NCBI RefSeq assembly: GCF_015704895.1
Contig: NZ_JADQWB010000005.1
Coordinates: 186,001 to 250,000 of the forward strand
DNA length: 64,000 nt
DNA from: Agrobacterium leguminum
GTDB lineage: Bacteria > Pseudomonadota > Alphaproteobacteria > Rhizobiales > Rhizobiaceae
Reading direction: 5' to 3'
Shown: positions 36,134 through 44,551 of the stretch, in pieces
Layout of the letters: the number at the start of each line of letters is the position of its first letter
Position numbering within the stretch: the stretch's first letter is position 1
Made by a program: the position numbers and the translations under genes
Notes under the pieces: model-generated
Seen by the model: the letters and a program-made list of their open reading frames with translations, nothing else
The model's database searches: none
Told to the model about the DNA's origin: nothing

Positions 36134-37075
36134 ATGTATCGAAAAAATCTGGCGGCATTCTGCCTCCTCGTCACCTGCACCCCGACCTTTGCCGGACAGA
36201 TCGAGGATGCGACCTTCCATAGTCCCGCCCTGAACGCGCCGCTTCCCGTCAACATCTATCGCCCGGACGGCGCGCCGCCGGAAAACGGCTGGCCGGTACT
36301 TTACCTCCTGCACGGCCATGATGGCGACCAGAACAGCTGGCGCGATCTCGGCAATATCGAAAAGACGCTCGATACGCTCATCGCTGCCGGCGCCATCCGT
36401 CCGCTGGTTGTCGTCATACCCGGCGTCAAAAACAGCTGGTATGTGGATTCCGCCGCTGTCGGCGGCCCCGGCGATTACGAAACCGCCCTGACCGGCGATC
36501 TGCGCCACCGGATCGAAAAAACGCTGCCGGTGCGGAAAGATCGGGAAGGCCGCGCCATCGCCGGCCTCTCCATGGGCGGTTTCGGCGCCCTGCATCTCGC
36601 CTATGGCCATGAAGACCTCTATGGCGCCGTCGCCAGCCTGTCGGGCGCTATCTGGCAGAATGTCCCCGCCTCCGATCTCGACAAGACGCCGGCCGAACTC
36701 AAGCTCATTCAGGACAGCGCCTTTTTCCACCGGGTCGACCGCACCACCGTCACCAGCGGCATCGTGCTTCCTTCAACCGGCGACCATTTCTCCGGCGCCT
36801 TCGGCACACCTTTCGATGCAAGGCTCTTCAACGAAAAGAACGTCTTCACCCTCGTGGCGCAGCATGTCGCCGAAAGCCAGGATTTGCCCGCCACCTATCT
36901 GACCGTCGGCGACGATGACGGCTTCTTCCTCTGGCGCGGCGCCATCGCCCTGCATGAGACGCTGCAGGCCGACAAGCGCAAATCCGAATTGCGCGTGACC
37001 GATGGCGATCACGTCTGGTCGGTGTGGAAGGTCTCGATTATCGATGCACTGAAGTTCATCGATGGGGAGTGGTAA
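36134..37075 (+). CDS. Secreted alpha/beta-hydrolase esterase (esterase D/antigen 85 type)
   Basis: 313 residues from MYRKNLAAFCLLVTCTPTFA, with AGGGAG upstream and a signal peptide ending FAG. The oxyanion strand VLYLLHGHDGDQNSW, nucleophile elbow AGLSMGGFGALHLA (Ser in GLSMGG) and a late histidine in DGDHVWSVWK give a full catalytic triad pattern. It belongs to the COG0627-type esterases. Its stop is only 8 bases from the stop of the convergent reverse transcriptase gene, so the island border is tight here. Confidence 0.88.
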   Translation: MYRKNLAAFCLLVTCTPTFAGQIEDATFHSPALNAPLPVNIYRPDGAPPENGWPVLYLLHGHDGDQNSWRDLGNIEKTLDTLIAAGAIRPLVVVIPGVKNSWYVDSAAVGGPGDYETALTGDLRHRIEKTLPVRKDREGRAIAGLSMGGFGALHLAYGHEDLYGAVASLSGAIWQNVPASDLDKTPAELKLIQDSAFFHRVDRTTVTSGIVLPSTGDHFSGAFGTPFDARLFNEKNVFTLVAQHVAESQDLPATYLTVGDDDGFFLWRGAIALHETLQADKRKSELRVTDGDHVWSVWKVSIIDALKFIDGEW

Positions 37076-37083
37076 GATAGGGG

Positions 37084-38565
37084 TTACTTGAGATGGACAT
37101 CTAACGCTTTTTGGAGAGATTTTTGAATCATTAATTTCGTATAATATCGGTACTTTTTAGTTTGCGCAGAAAAAATGGGGTTAAACCCAATGAAAGCCCT
37201 ACTAGAGCGGCGCACATACTTGATAAAGGTCCAGCTTTTGTAGCCTTCATCCTGCTTATAAGTCACGTCCCGCAAAATGTGAGTTTCCATTTGTTGCGCC
37301 GGATAGTTCGAAATTATCCAACTTTTTCCCTTCTCACGATACCGCTTTACGAAGCTCGCCGCGTGTCCATAGGCTTGCCGCTTCATCTTGCGCCAAGCGT
37401 TGGACAACGTCGAGTTTCGAATCTTTACTCGATTGCCATCGTACTCGAAACCAAGATACTCCAACCCATTACGCGATGACGACCCAAATACATGAGAGAA
37501 CTTTATCGCGCTCCCCAATCGCTCAAACCGGACTACACTAACTTTCTTATCTTGAATAATAAGCCTATCGCCATAGTGCTGTATTCGCTCCTGCAGAAAC
37601 GTCTTCGTTTCAAGTGGTGCCTTCGTTGCGACTGCAGGAAGAACTACTATTATATCGTCAGAGTAACGCCTGTAGAGTCCTCCGAGTTCATTCACCCATT
37701 TATTAATTTCATGGTCAAAATCAATGAGATAAAAATTCGCAACAAGATCAGAAATGGGCGTTCCTTGCGGAATACCGAAATTAAATCCATTCTTTTGTAT
37801 CAGGCTGGGAGTGCTTGGATCAGAACCCGCTATAAGCTTCCGAAAATCAGCAGGGGTGCAAAGCTGCTTAAGGCGACTTGACTTCATATCATCTATAACG
37901 CGCCGACGCCTACTTACTCTTGATCCTGCAAATGGTTTTTCATAGAGTTTAAGTCTGGTGATTATTTTGTCGTAATCTACCACGGAGTAACGTGTAAGAT
38001 TTCGATAAACCGCTGCGTGATCAGCAGACATTGGAGATCCTAAAAGCATCTCCCAAGTTTCCTTAATGCGATAATGACTAAGACTTTCAAAATATGATTT
38101 AATATCTACTACCGTTACGACACAGTCTCCCGTGCGCTTAATAAAAGAAAAAACGTCACGGGATATCTCGATATTGCATTTATTACCACCACCACTCTTT
38201 GGTAGTTTTCTATAAGCCACTGGCACATCTAAAAGTGAACGGCGTGTCAGCTCTTCTTCGTAAGCCATAGAAAGAATAGAGCGATACCTAGAATAAATTG
38301 CTGCATCTATTCTCGCTGCATACCGAAGAGGCCGCACTTTTTTTGTGCGCTTCCCGTCCCTTCTGAATTTTGTCCATGTTTCATGAAATCTGATCAGAGG
38401 AAAGAATGCGTGTCTGGCTACGGCGGCGGGATCATTGGCAAGCGTGGAAAGCTCATCTTTGCCAATACTTCTGTCAAAGTGGAGGTATTTCTTTAAATCT
38501 TTTTCTCTCGGCTCCCAGTTAGCACTGGAGAGAAGATGAGTGGAGGCAGCAACAACGCTGGGCAC
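37084..38565 (-). CDS. drt2: Defence-associated reverse transcriptase, DRT2 (UG2) type
   Basis: 493 residues, GTG start at 38565 directly after in-frame TAA and TAG; GGAGGT lies 11 bases upstream. RT motif A is VVTVVDIKSYF (Asp about 154), motif B GIPQGTPISDLVANFYL (264-280), and motif C YSDD (301-304). Features I recall from DRT2 proteins are the early HFD, RHAFFPLI, VRPLRYAARIDAAIYSRYR, VAYRKLPK plus GNKCNIE, KQLCTP and LEYLGFEYDG. DRT2 systems consist of one RT and an upstream template RNA, and defend against phage. Sampled GC is about 42% (38101-38160), far below its neighbours, so it was acquired. No maturase or endonuclease domain was seen, so it is not a group II intron protein. A retron or UG relative is the alternative. 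Confidence 0.85.
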   Translation of the reverse strand: MPSVVAASTHLLSSANWEPREKDLKKYLHFDRSIGKDELSTLANDPAAVARHAFFPLIRFHETWTKFRRDGKRTKKVRPLRYAARIDAAIYSRYRSILSMAYEEELTRRSLLDVPVAYRKLPKSGGGNKCNIEISRDVFSFIKRTGDCVVTVVDIKSYFESLSHYRIKETWEMLLGSPMSADHAAVYRNLTRYSVVDYDKIITRLKLYEKPFAGSRVSRRRRVIDDMKSSRLKQLCTPADFRKLIAGSDPSTPSLIQKNGFNFGIPQGTPISDLVANFYLIDFDHEINKWVNELGGLYRRYSDDIIVVLPAVATKAPLETKTFLQERIQHYGDRLIIQDKKVSVVRFERLGSAIKFSHVFGSSSRNGLEYLGFEYDGNRVKIRNSTLSNAWRKMKRQAYGHAASFVKRYREKGKSWIISNYPAQQMETHILRDVTYKQDEGYKSWTFIKYVRRSSRAFIGFNPIFSAQTKKYRYYTKLMIQKSLQKALDVHLK

Positions 38566-38582
38566 GTACTATTACCACCTCC

Positions 38583-38824
38583 GCCAATTCATCATGGCAT
38601 TTGCGCCACTAAAGTCCCTATCCAACTGTATAGTATATACTGTCATCAAGCTGATGTCGTTTGTCGGCATCATGTTGAGGAATAAGTCATCGTCACAAAT
38701 CGCAGGAATCATCCATATGATATTGCACGAAACCGTCTTCCCTATTGACAGTGTAAACACTTGACTCACGCGTTACCGTGATCCGGGATCGGATTACTCC
38801 TCTCTTCCGTCTGGGAACCCCCAT
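38583..38824 (-). ncRNA. Putative DRT2 template RNA
   Basis: The 240-odd bases between the putative promoter and the RT ribosome-binding site encode no recognisable protein but can fold: ATCCG/CGGAT and CACG/CGTG hairpins at the 5' side, a long-range ACTGTCA/TGACAGT stem (38746-38752 with 38639-38645) closing a 100-nt loop, then GTATA/TATAC and GCCA/TGGC hairpins before the RT start. Size and position match the DRT2 ncRNA (about 280 nt in Klebsiella, as I recall). Boundaries are estimates. Confidence 0.6.
38644..38754 (-). other. Candidate rolling-circle template unit (endless 37-codon frame)
   Basis: On the minus strand ACA at 38754-38752 and ACA at 38643-38641 are exactly 111 bases (37 codons) apart, both are codons of the same open frame, and both lie at the ACTGTCA/TGACAGT stem. 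Head-to-tail copies of 38754-38644 would give a frame without stop codons, starting TLSIGKTVSC and ending TNDISLM per unit; the other two sense frames have stops. The native frame runs 38772-38575 and stops at TAA beside the RT ribosome-binding site. Confidence 0.45.
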
Positions 38825-38830
38825 ATTCTG

Positions 38831-38859
38831 TATATGCCATTTCACCAATTCCCTTTCAA
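38831..38859 (-). promoter_or_regulatory. Putative promoter of the DRT2 RNA and RT
   Basis: TTGAAA (38854-38859) and CATATA (38831-38836) on the minus strand with a 17-base spacer, predicting transcription from about 38824. The remaining 38860-38983 holds no gene and should contain the promoter of the divergent PRC-barrel gene. Confidence 0.55.
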
Positions 38860-38983
38860 GTGGTGAAACGGCCGCCAACAACCTTAATCCCTCTTCTAAA
38901 TTGAGTTTCAGTTTGGAACCAAATCCGCCTCCCGTCGTTTCCTCCCCGAACGCAACGTTCAGCATACAAAGGGAAGAAACATC

Positions 38984-39439
38984 ATGAAAATCAATGTCAT
39001 CGCTCTCGCTGCGGCAGCAGCGCTCTCCTCTTCCGTGGCTTTTGCCCAGACGGCCACTACTGCTCCTGCTGCCGGCGCGGACGCCACTTTGTCCGGCCCC
39101 GGCATTACCATGGGCACCAAGGCCAGCGGCCCGCTGAAGTTCGTCAATGTCCAGAAGACCGACCTCACCGCCTCCCAACTCGATGGCATGGACATCTATA
39201 ACGCCCAGAACGAAAACATCGGCGAAATCGAGGATGTCGTCATCGGCGACGGCAAGTCCGTGATCGGCCTTGTAGCCAGCGTCGGCGGTTTCCTCGGCAT
39301 CGACAAGAGCTATGTGGTGCTCGACCCGGCCTCCGTTGCGGTCCACAACGACAACGGCACCTGGAAGGCCTATGTCGACACCACCAAAGAAGCGCTTCAG
39401 AACGCTCCGAAGCTCGATTACGACAAGCTGGACGACTGA
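38984..39439 (+). CDS. Secreted PRC-barrel domain protein
   Basis: 151 residues. A signal peptide ends at SVAFAQ, followed by an Ala/Thr-rich linker and a PRC-barrel (LDGMDIYNAQNENIGEIEDV, VVIGDGKSVIGLVASVGGFL, then LDPASVAV). PRC-barrel proteins of this exported type are frequent in Rhizobiales; molecular role unknown. AAGGGAAG gives the ribosome-binding site. It ends at a strong terminator. Confidence 0.88.
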   Translation: MKINVIALAAAAALSSSVAFAQTATTAPAAGADATLSGPGITMGTKASGPLKFVNVQKTDLTASQLDGMDIYNAQNENIGEIEDVVIGDGKSVIGLVASVGGFLGIDKSYVVLDPASVAVHNDNGTWKAYVDTTKEALQNAPKLDYDKLDD

Positions 39440-39465
39440 TTACCCCTGCAGTCCGCAAGCTTGTC

Positions 39466-39491
39466 CCCCCGCGCCCTGTCGCGGGGGTTTT
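39466..39491 (+). terminator. Terminator after PRC-barrel gene
   Basis: 8-bp stem CCCCCGCG with CGCGGGGG, loop CCCTGT, followed by TTTT. Confidence 0.88.
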
Positions 39492-39598
39492 CATATGTGG
39501 CGCCCTATCGGAAAACCCGACGCTCCCCACCGGAGGGCCCTTGCCTGACGGCGCGCCTCTCGCCTATCTTCGGCGCGCAAATCACCAAGGATCGCTGC

Positions 39599-40207
39599 GT
39601 GCCCGCCAATAGCCTCTTTTCCTTTGCCATCAGCACCGCCATCACGCTCAGCGCCCTGCCTCTGTCAGCGCAGGCGGCCGACTGGAAACCGGCCGAGCAG
39701 ATAAAAACCTATGCCATCAACGGCAATACGGGCGGTGCGCTTTATCAATCGATTGGCGAACGCGGTCCGACCGCCGGCGTGCAGGCCATTGCCCACACCA
39801 CCTTCAAGCTCACATGGCGGCGGGATTACCGTCCGCAGCCGGATGGTGCCTGCGTGCTGGCCACCGCAAGGCCCAATCTCACCATCATCTACACCTGGCC
39901 GAAAGCGCCGGCCAGTCTGCCGCCCGCCGTCGCCGCCAGCTGGAGGACATTCATCTCCGGCGTGGAAACCCATGAACGCGTCCATGGTGACCATATTCTC
40001 GACATGGTGAAAAAGATCGAGGCCTTCAGCATCGGGCTGAGGGCGGAGAACGATGCCAAATGCCAGAAGGTGCGCGCCGTTCTGCAACAGCGTCTGGGTG
40101 AGCTTTCCAACGAACAGCGCCAGCGCGGCCGCGATTTCGACCGGGACGAGCTTTCCCCCGGTGGACGGGTGCATCAACTCATCCTCGCCCTCGTCAACGG
40201 CCCCTGA
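39599..40207 (+). CDS. Secreted DUF922 protein, Zn-protease-like
   Basis: 202 residues with GTG start at 39599 (AAGGA upstream) and a signal peptide ending LSAQA. The HERVHGDH motif (HExxHxxH pattern) in the middle is the presumed metal site of the DUF922/COG5661 predicted secreted zinc-dependent proteases. Activity is predicted, not shown. A longer open frame from 39461 overlaps the terminator and is rejected. Confidence 0.82.
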   Translation: MPANSLFSFAISTAITLSALPLSAQAADWKPAEQIKTYAINGNTGGALYQSIGERGPTAGVQAIAHTTFKLTWRRDYRPQPDGACVLATARPNLTIIYTWPKAPASLPPAVAASWRTFISGVETHERVHGDHILDMVKKIEAFSIGLRAENDAKCQKVRAVLQQRLGELSNEQRQRGRDFDRDELSPGGRVHQLILALVNGP

Positions 40208-40215
40208 ACGGCCGC

Positions 40216-40818
40216 CTATTCCGCCGCCTCGCCTTTCAGCAAGGGCTCGGCCAGCGTCACGCTTTCCAGCTCGTAGGAATAACCTTCGAGCATCGTATAG
40301 GCCTGTTCGATTGCCTCGATCTGGGCTTCGGCATTACGGATGGCTTCGGCGATGGACTGGCTGCGGGCGCGCAGCATCGAACTCAGCACATCGGTTTCCG
40401 GCTTGCGGCCGAGACGGTCCATATGTTTGCGAACCCGCGTGCGGTGCCGTTCCAGCTCGAGAATATGGAAACGGCTTTTCAGAATATCGTCGGTCAGCTT
40501 GCGGCGCATGGCGGCCACGGGGTCGAAACTGCCGGGTTCGCGTTCGTCCAGAATGAATTCATTCACCAGCGTTTCCAGCATCAGCAGGCCCTTGAGGTCC
40601 TTGGCGTCGGCAAGCTGCGGATCGTAGCCGGTATCGTCGAATACCTTACGGCGCACCGGATCCTTCAGCAGCTCATAGGCCGTCTGCAGGCGCGCGAATT
40701 GCTCGGCATCGCCGCCGCTATCGGGATGCGCGGCCTTGGCCACCTTACGGTAGGCCGACTTGATCGCCGCCTCGTCGGCATCGCGCTCCACGCCAAGCAA
40801 AACATAGGGATCAATCAC
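40216..40818 (-). CDS. J-domain (DnaJ-like) protein
   Basis: 200 residues. The N-terminal J domain (residues 1-65) has YVLLGVERDADEAAIKSAYR and the essential HPD in KAAHPDSGGDAEQF, so it can stimulate an Hsp70 ATPase. The remaining 130 residues are helical and lack Gly/Phe and zinc-finger regions, so it is a type III J protein. Convergent with the DUF922 gene, 8 bases apart. Confidence 0.9.
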   Translation of the reverse strand: MIDPYVLLGVERDADEAAIKSAYRKVAKAAHPDSGGDAEQFARLQTAYELLKDPVRRKVFDDTGYDPQLADAKDLKGLLMLETLVNEFILDEREPGSFDPVAAMRRKLTDDILKSRFHILELERHRTRVRKHMDRLGRKPETDVLSSMLRARSQSIAEAIRNAEAQIEAIEQAYTMLEGYSYELESVTLAEPLLKGEAAE

Positions 40819-41214
40819 AAAAACACCTTCAAACGCAAACTGTTACCCGCATGCCCAACACCGCTGCCGTCTGGCACGCGGGCGGATCATAGGCCAATTC
40901 CGCCCGGCGCGGCACCCCGCCCCGGCGGTTAAACCGGCAAAGCCCACACAAAGCCTCGCAGCGCGCCGCATCGGAGCGGGCGAAAAAGCCCTTGATGCCG
41001 AAATTTGTCGGACCCAAGGCGACTATAATGACAGGCAGGACAAAATTGTGGAAAGCGGCGGCAAAACATCCCGCACGGTTTCGCACCGCGCCTGCCGCAA
41101 CCGGCCGGAAAACACCAGGGAGAAAAGCGTAACCGGCGCGTTTTCAGGGGGTTATGGTGGAAAGACGTCAACGGGTGTAAGCTTGGCCTTTGGATTAGAA
41201 GGGAGGATGATCCG
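40819..41214. other. Gene-free region
   Basis: 396 bases between two divergent genes. No gene, strong palindrome or clear promoter is seen, apart from the GGGAGG ribosome-binding site of the gene at 41215. Confidence 0.5.
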
Positions 41215-41568
41215 ATGCCGCAAACGATTACCCAGACCGTCACGGACTATGTCCATGCCATGGCCTATGCGGATGAGAGCCTGATGCGTGACGTTTTCGA
41301 CCCGCGCGCCAGCATCGTCGGAACCTTCGAAGGCGAAATCGAATGGCTGTCCCTGGAGGACTTCGTCGACCAGATGCGCAAAAGCGAACGCGGCCTCCCC
41401 GATCACGATCCCGCTTTTGAAATCATGGGCATCGACAAGGAAGGCGACAGCGCCTCGGTGAAGCTGACGACCCGTTTCGACGGTATGGATTTTTACGAAT
41501 ATCTCTCCCTGCTGGAACGCGACGGCAACTGGTCGATCGTGCACAAGCTCTATCACATAAAACCCTAG
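41215..41568 (+). CDS. NTF2-fold protein (lumazine-binding-like)
   Basis: 117 residues, MPQTITQTVTDYVHAMAYAD, with the DESLMRDVFDPRASIVGTFE and SASVKLTTRFDGMDFYEYLS segments and ending NWSIVHKLYHIK. This is the putative lumazine-binding subgroup of the NTF2/SnoaL superfamily. Ligand unknown. No signal peptide. Confidence 0.85.
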   Translation: MPQTITQTVTDYVHAMAYADESLMRDVFDPRASIVGTFEGEIEWLSLEDFVDQMRKSERGLPDHDPAFEIMGIDKEGDSASVKLTTRFDGMDFYEYLSLLERDGNWSIVHKLYHIKP

Positions 41569-41658
41569 GCGATCATCGAAACCGCCACCCCGCATTGTGC
41601 GCTTGCGCGTTCCACTCGCAGCCTCGGCTCGCGATCCGGTTATTTTGCCGCTGAGGAG

Positions 41659-42228
41659 CTAGAACAGGTCGCTGTAGATCGCCGTTATCCAGAGCGCGTT
41701 AAAGAAGAGCCAGATAACACCGAGCCACATGATTTTGCGGCTGCTATCGGTTCTCATCGCCACAATCGCGATAAGCAGACCGCCGACTATCCTTGCCAGA
41801 TACCATGGCCCCAGCTGTTCGAAGTGTTCCCTGCCCTTGATGTAAGTGTCCACCAGATCGAAGACGAACGAGGCCGCAAACAGGGCAAAGAACGCATGTC
41901 GCCTGCGCACGAAAAAGCTTTCCCGTTCGGACAATTCCTGAATGTGATCGGGATAAAGCAGCGTCGACATCAAAAAGAACAGCGACGTGTAGACCAGAAC
42001 GAAAATGTAAATCCAGAAATTCCAGTTGTGGATCAGCCGCAGGGCAAACTCCCACCACCAGAAATGGACAGCTCCAAGAAGCAGGACAATCGACCAGACG
42101 ATCTGCGCGTGCATGCGGTCGGTTTTCTGCGGTTCCTGCAGCCTTCTGGAAAGTCCGGACAACACCCTGGTAATGGCCAGGCCGAGGATGAGGCTTACCA
42201 ATATCCGCAAATGACCATATGCATCCAT
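41659..42228 (-). CDS. Hypothetical integral membrane protein
   Basis: 189 residues with about six helices, including LVSLILGLAITRVLSGLSRR, IVWSIVLLLGAVHFWWWEFA and IMWLGVIWLFFNALWITAIY. The end of helix one (GLAITRVLSGLSR) is characteristic of a proteobacterial uncharacterised membrane family, for which I know no function. Alone in its transcription unit. The gap to tRNA-Thr (42229-42492) holds no gene. Confidence 0.75.
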   Translation of the reverse strand: MDAYGHLRILVSLILGLAITRVLSGLSRRLQEPQKTDRMHAQIVWSIVLLLGAVHFWWWEFALRLIHNWNFWIYIFVLVYTSLFFLMSTLLYPDHIQELSERESFFVRRRHAFFALFAASFVFDLVDTYIKGREHFEQLGPWYLARIVGGLLIAIVAMRTDSSRKIMWLGVIWLFFNALWITAIYSDLF

Positions 42229-42492
42229 TGAAAGCGCCCGCTGTTGCTCAACTTATCCGCCGAACAATATGCTTAAACCTTCGAGCTTTACAACTCTGGC
42301 GGATACCGCGCCCTTCCCGATCTCGCCTTACAGTGGGCTGAGCCGGCTTCCTGATGCGAGAGTCTCCCGGGCTGGCAGGCCGAAGCAGGGAATTCCAATT
42401 TTATCAGGGCTCAACCATCGGCAGCGGCAGACGCAAAGCGCCACCCGGTGCATTCAACCGAATAGATTTCAAGATTAAGCGATTGATTTTAC

Positions 42493-42568
<76 letters not shown>

Positions 42569-42781
42569 AAGCCAGTGCCTTGCCAACTATCAGATTCTGA
42601 CTTGGTGTAAAGCAAAAACTAACGCTGTGGCATCGACAGACCGCTTTTCCACACCGTGGCCGGCCGGGCTGTCCGCATGATCGCAATTGTAGCAAAAGGC
42701 CCGGAAAATAAGCGAAGTATTTACGCAGCGCCACTAGAATGGCGATGAAACATAACCATTCCAGTGAGAACAACGCATCAT

Positions 42782-44521
42782 ATGCGCGCGAGCATACAGA
42801 AAATCCAGCTGACGGGCACGATCATCATCGCCGTAAGCTCCATCCTGCTGGCAACCCTTGCCGCGCTGCCCAGCGTCTACAATTTTCTGCGTTATCGCAC
42901 CAATGCCACGCAGCTCACCCGCTTTGAAACCGCTCTCCAGTCCGCATGGCTGGTGTCGGCCGAGCGAGGCCCCGCCAATAATCTGATGGGCGCATCCGTG
43001 CCGGATGCAAGGCTGGCCGAAGGGCTTGCCGCCGCGCGAAAGGCAACGGACGACAAGCTGTCAGAGCTGGAGAAATCCTTCGCCGACGATATCAGGACAC
43101 AGCCTGAACTGGCGAAGTCACTTGCTGAAACCCGCCAGAAGCTCGAGCAATCGCGAGAACTGGTCGATCAGGTTGCCGCGCTCCCTCCTGATGCGCGTAA
43201 CCACGGCGCGATGTCCAACGCGATTTCATCGATGTTCAAGGCGGCGGACAGCGTCAATCTGCTGCGCGGCAGGGCCGCACGCGCCATCATCAAGGTGACG
43301 CCCGACGTGGCGATTGACATTGCACTGACGGGCACGGCGGGCGTGATGCGGGACCGGATCGGCCGCCTCGGTTCCTATGTGATCATGAGTCTCAAGGCGA
43401 ACAGGCAGGAAAAGCTCGGTTATCGCGCCAAGTTCGATACCGAGATGCAGAGCCTGCTGTCACTGAGGGCATCGCTGATCAATTATACCGCCGCCTATCT
43501 CTCGACGCCGCGACTGGACGGGGCATTGCGCGATCTTGAAACCCAATATTTCGGTCAGGCTTTGCGTTACGCGCAGAATACGATCGTGATGGCCGTACCA
43601 TCCGCCCAGCCAAGCGCACTTGAATTCTCCAGAAACTATATCGAGGGCATGCGGTCGTCCGACACCCTGCGCGATCTTATTCTGTCCGAAACGCGCGCGC
43701 GGATCGAAAAGAAAAAGCAGGAGGCCCTGATCTACGGCGGAACCTCGCTCTTTCTCGCCGGCATCGCTGTGCTGGTGCTGTTGCGGCTGACATCCGTCTA
43801 CAAAACCGCGCTGTTCCGGCCCATGCAATCCGTCCAGACGCAGATCGCCGCCATCGCCGGCGGTGATCTTTCCGAGAGCAATCATGAGGACAGGGTTGCT
43901 CCGGAAGTGAAGAAGATGTTCGAGGAACTGGATTTCCTGCGTGAACAGCTTCGCCAGAAGGGCGAAATGGAAAACCAGCAGCGTGCGCTGGCCGAACAGC
44001 TGCGCACCCTTTCCGAAACCGATGCGCTGACCGGCGTCTTCAACCGCCGCGCACTCGAAAAGGCGGTTCGCTCCATATTGACGGGCGAGGAGCAATGTCA
44101 GTCGCTCGGCGTGATGATTGTCGATATCGACCATTTCAAATCGATCAACGACCGTTATGGCCATGCCATGGGTGACATCGCGCTTCAGAAGACCGCGGGC
44201 CTGTTACGCAGCGCATTGCGCAAGGACGACATTCTTGCCCGATATGGCGGGGAGGAATTCGTCGTCGTGCTGCAGGATGTCAGCCACGCCACGGCGACGG
44301 CCACGGCCGACCGCCTTCGCCGCCTGATCGAAGCCCAGACCATCGACGAGCAAAGCAGCCTGTCGCTGACGGCAAGTTTCGGCGTGGTGTGGCAGGAAGC
44401 GCGCGCGATCAATAGCTGGGACGAGTTGATCGCCATCGCCGACGACCGGCTTTACGAAGCCAAGCGTGCGGGCCGCAACCGGGTCTGGGCAACCTATTTC
44501 CCAAAGGTCGCGAACGGCTAA
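42782..44521 (+). CDS. Membrane-bound diguanylate cyclase (GGDEF)
   Basis: 579 residues if started at the ATG at 42782 (a GTG at 42764 is also possible; neither has a strong ribosome-binding site). One N-terminal helix (IIIAVSSILLATLAALP), a periplasmic helical sensor of about 280 residues, a second helix (TSLFLAGIAVLVLLRL), a HAMP-like linker and a C-terminal GGDEF domain. The active site is RYGGEEF and the inhibitory I-site RKDD is five residues upstream, so product-inhibited cyclic di-GMP synthesis is expected. Confidence 0.93.
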   Translation: MRASIQKIQLTGTIIIAVSSILLATLAALPSVYNFLRYRTNATQLTRFETALQSAWLVSAERGPANNLMGASVPDARLAEGLAAARKATDDKLSELEKSFADDIRTQPELAKSLAETRQKLEQSRELVDQVAALPPDARNHGAMSNAISSMFKAADSVNLLRGRAARAIIKVTPDVAIDIALTGTAGVMRDRIGRLGSYVIMSLKANRQEKLGYRAKFDTEMQSLLSLRASLINYTAAYLSTPRLDGALRDLETQYFGQALRYAQNTIVMAVPSAQPSALEFSRNYIEGMRSSDTLRDLILSETRARIEKKKQEALIYGGTSLFLAGIAVLVLLRLTSVYKTALFRPMQSVQTQIAAIAGGDLSESNHEDRVAPEVKKMFEELDFLREQLRQKGEMENQQRALAEQLRTLSETDALTGVFNRRALEKAVRSILTGEEQCQSLGVMIVDIDHFKSINDRYGHAMGDIALQKTAGLLRSALRKDDILARYGGEEFVVVLQDVSHATATATADRLRRLIEAQTIDEQSSLSLTASFGVVWQEARAINSWDELIAIADDRLYEAKRAGRNRVWATYFPKVANG

Positions 44522-44551
44522 GAACATCGCCGGCGGCGGACTTCGCCTCGA

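Noticed and set aside
37162-37881. Plus-strand open frames inside the reverse transcriptase gene
   Set aside because: They overlap the RT on the opposite strand and show no domain or start signals.
37084-38565. Group II intron or retron as identity of the reverse transcriptase
   Set aside because: No maturase/HNH domain, no intron RNA ends, and no msr/msd-like inverted structure with a branching guanosine or accessory effector was seen; the extended motifs fit DRT2 better.
38621-38745. 7-base direct repeat ATAGGGA at 38745-38739 and 38621-38615 in the DRT2 leader as template-jump sites
   Set aside because: The spacing is 124, not divisible by three, so it would shift frame at each turn; one or two 7-mers are expected to repeat by chance in this length.
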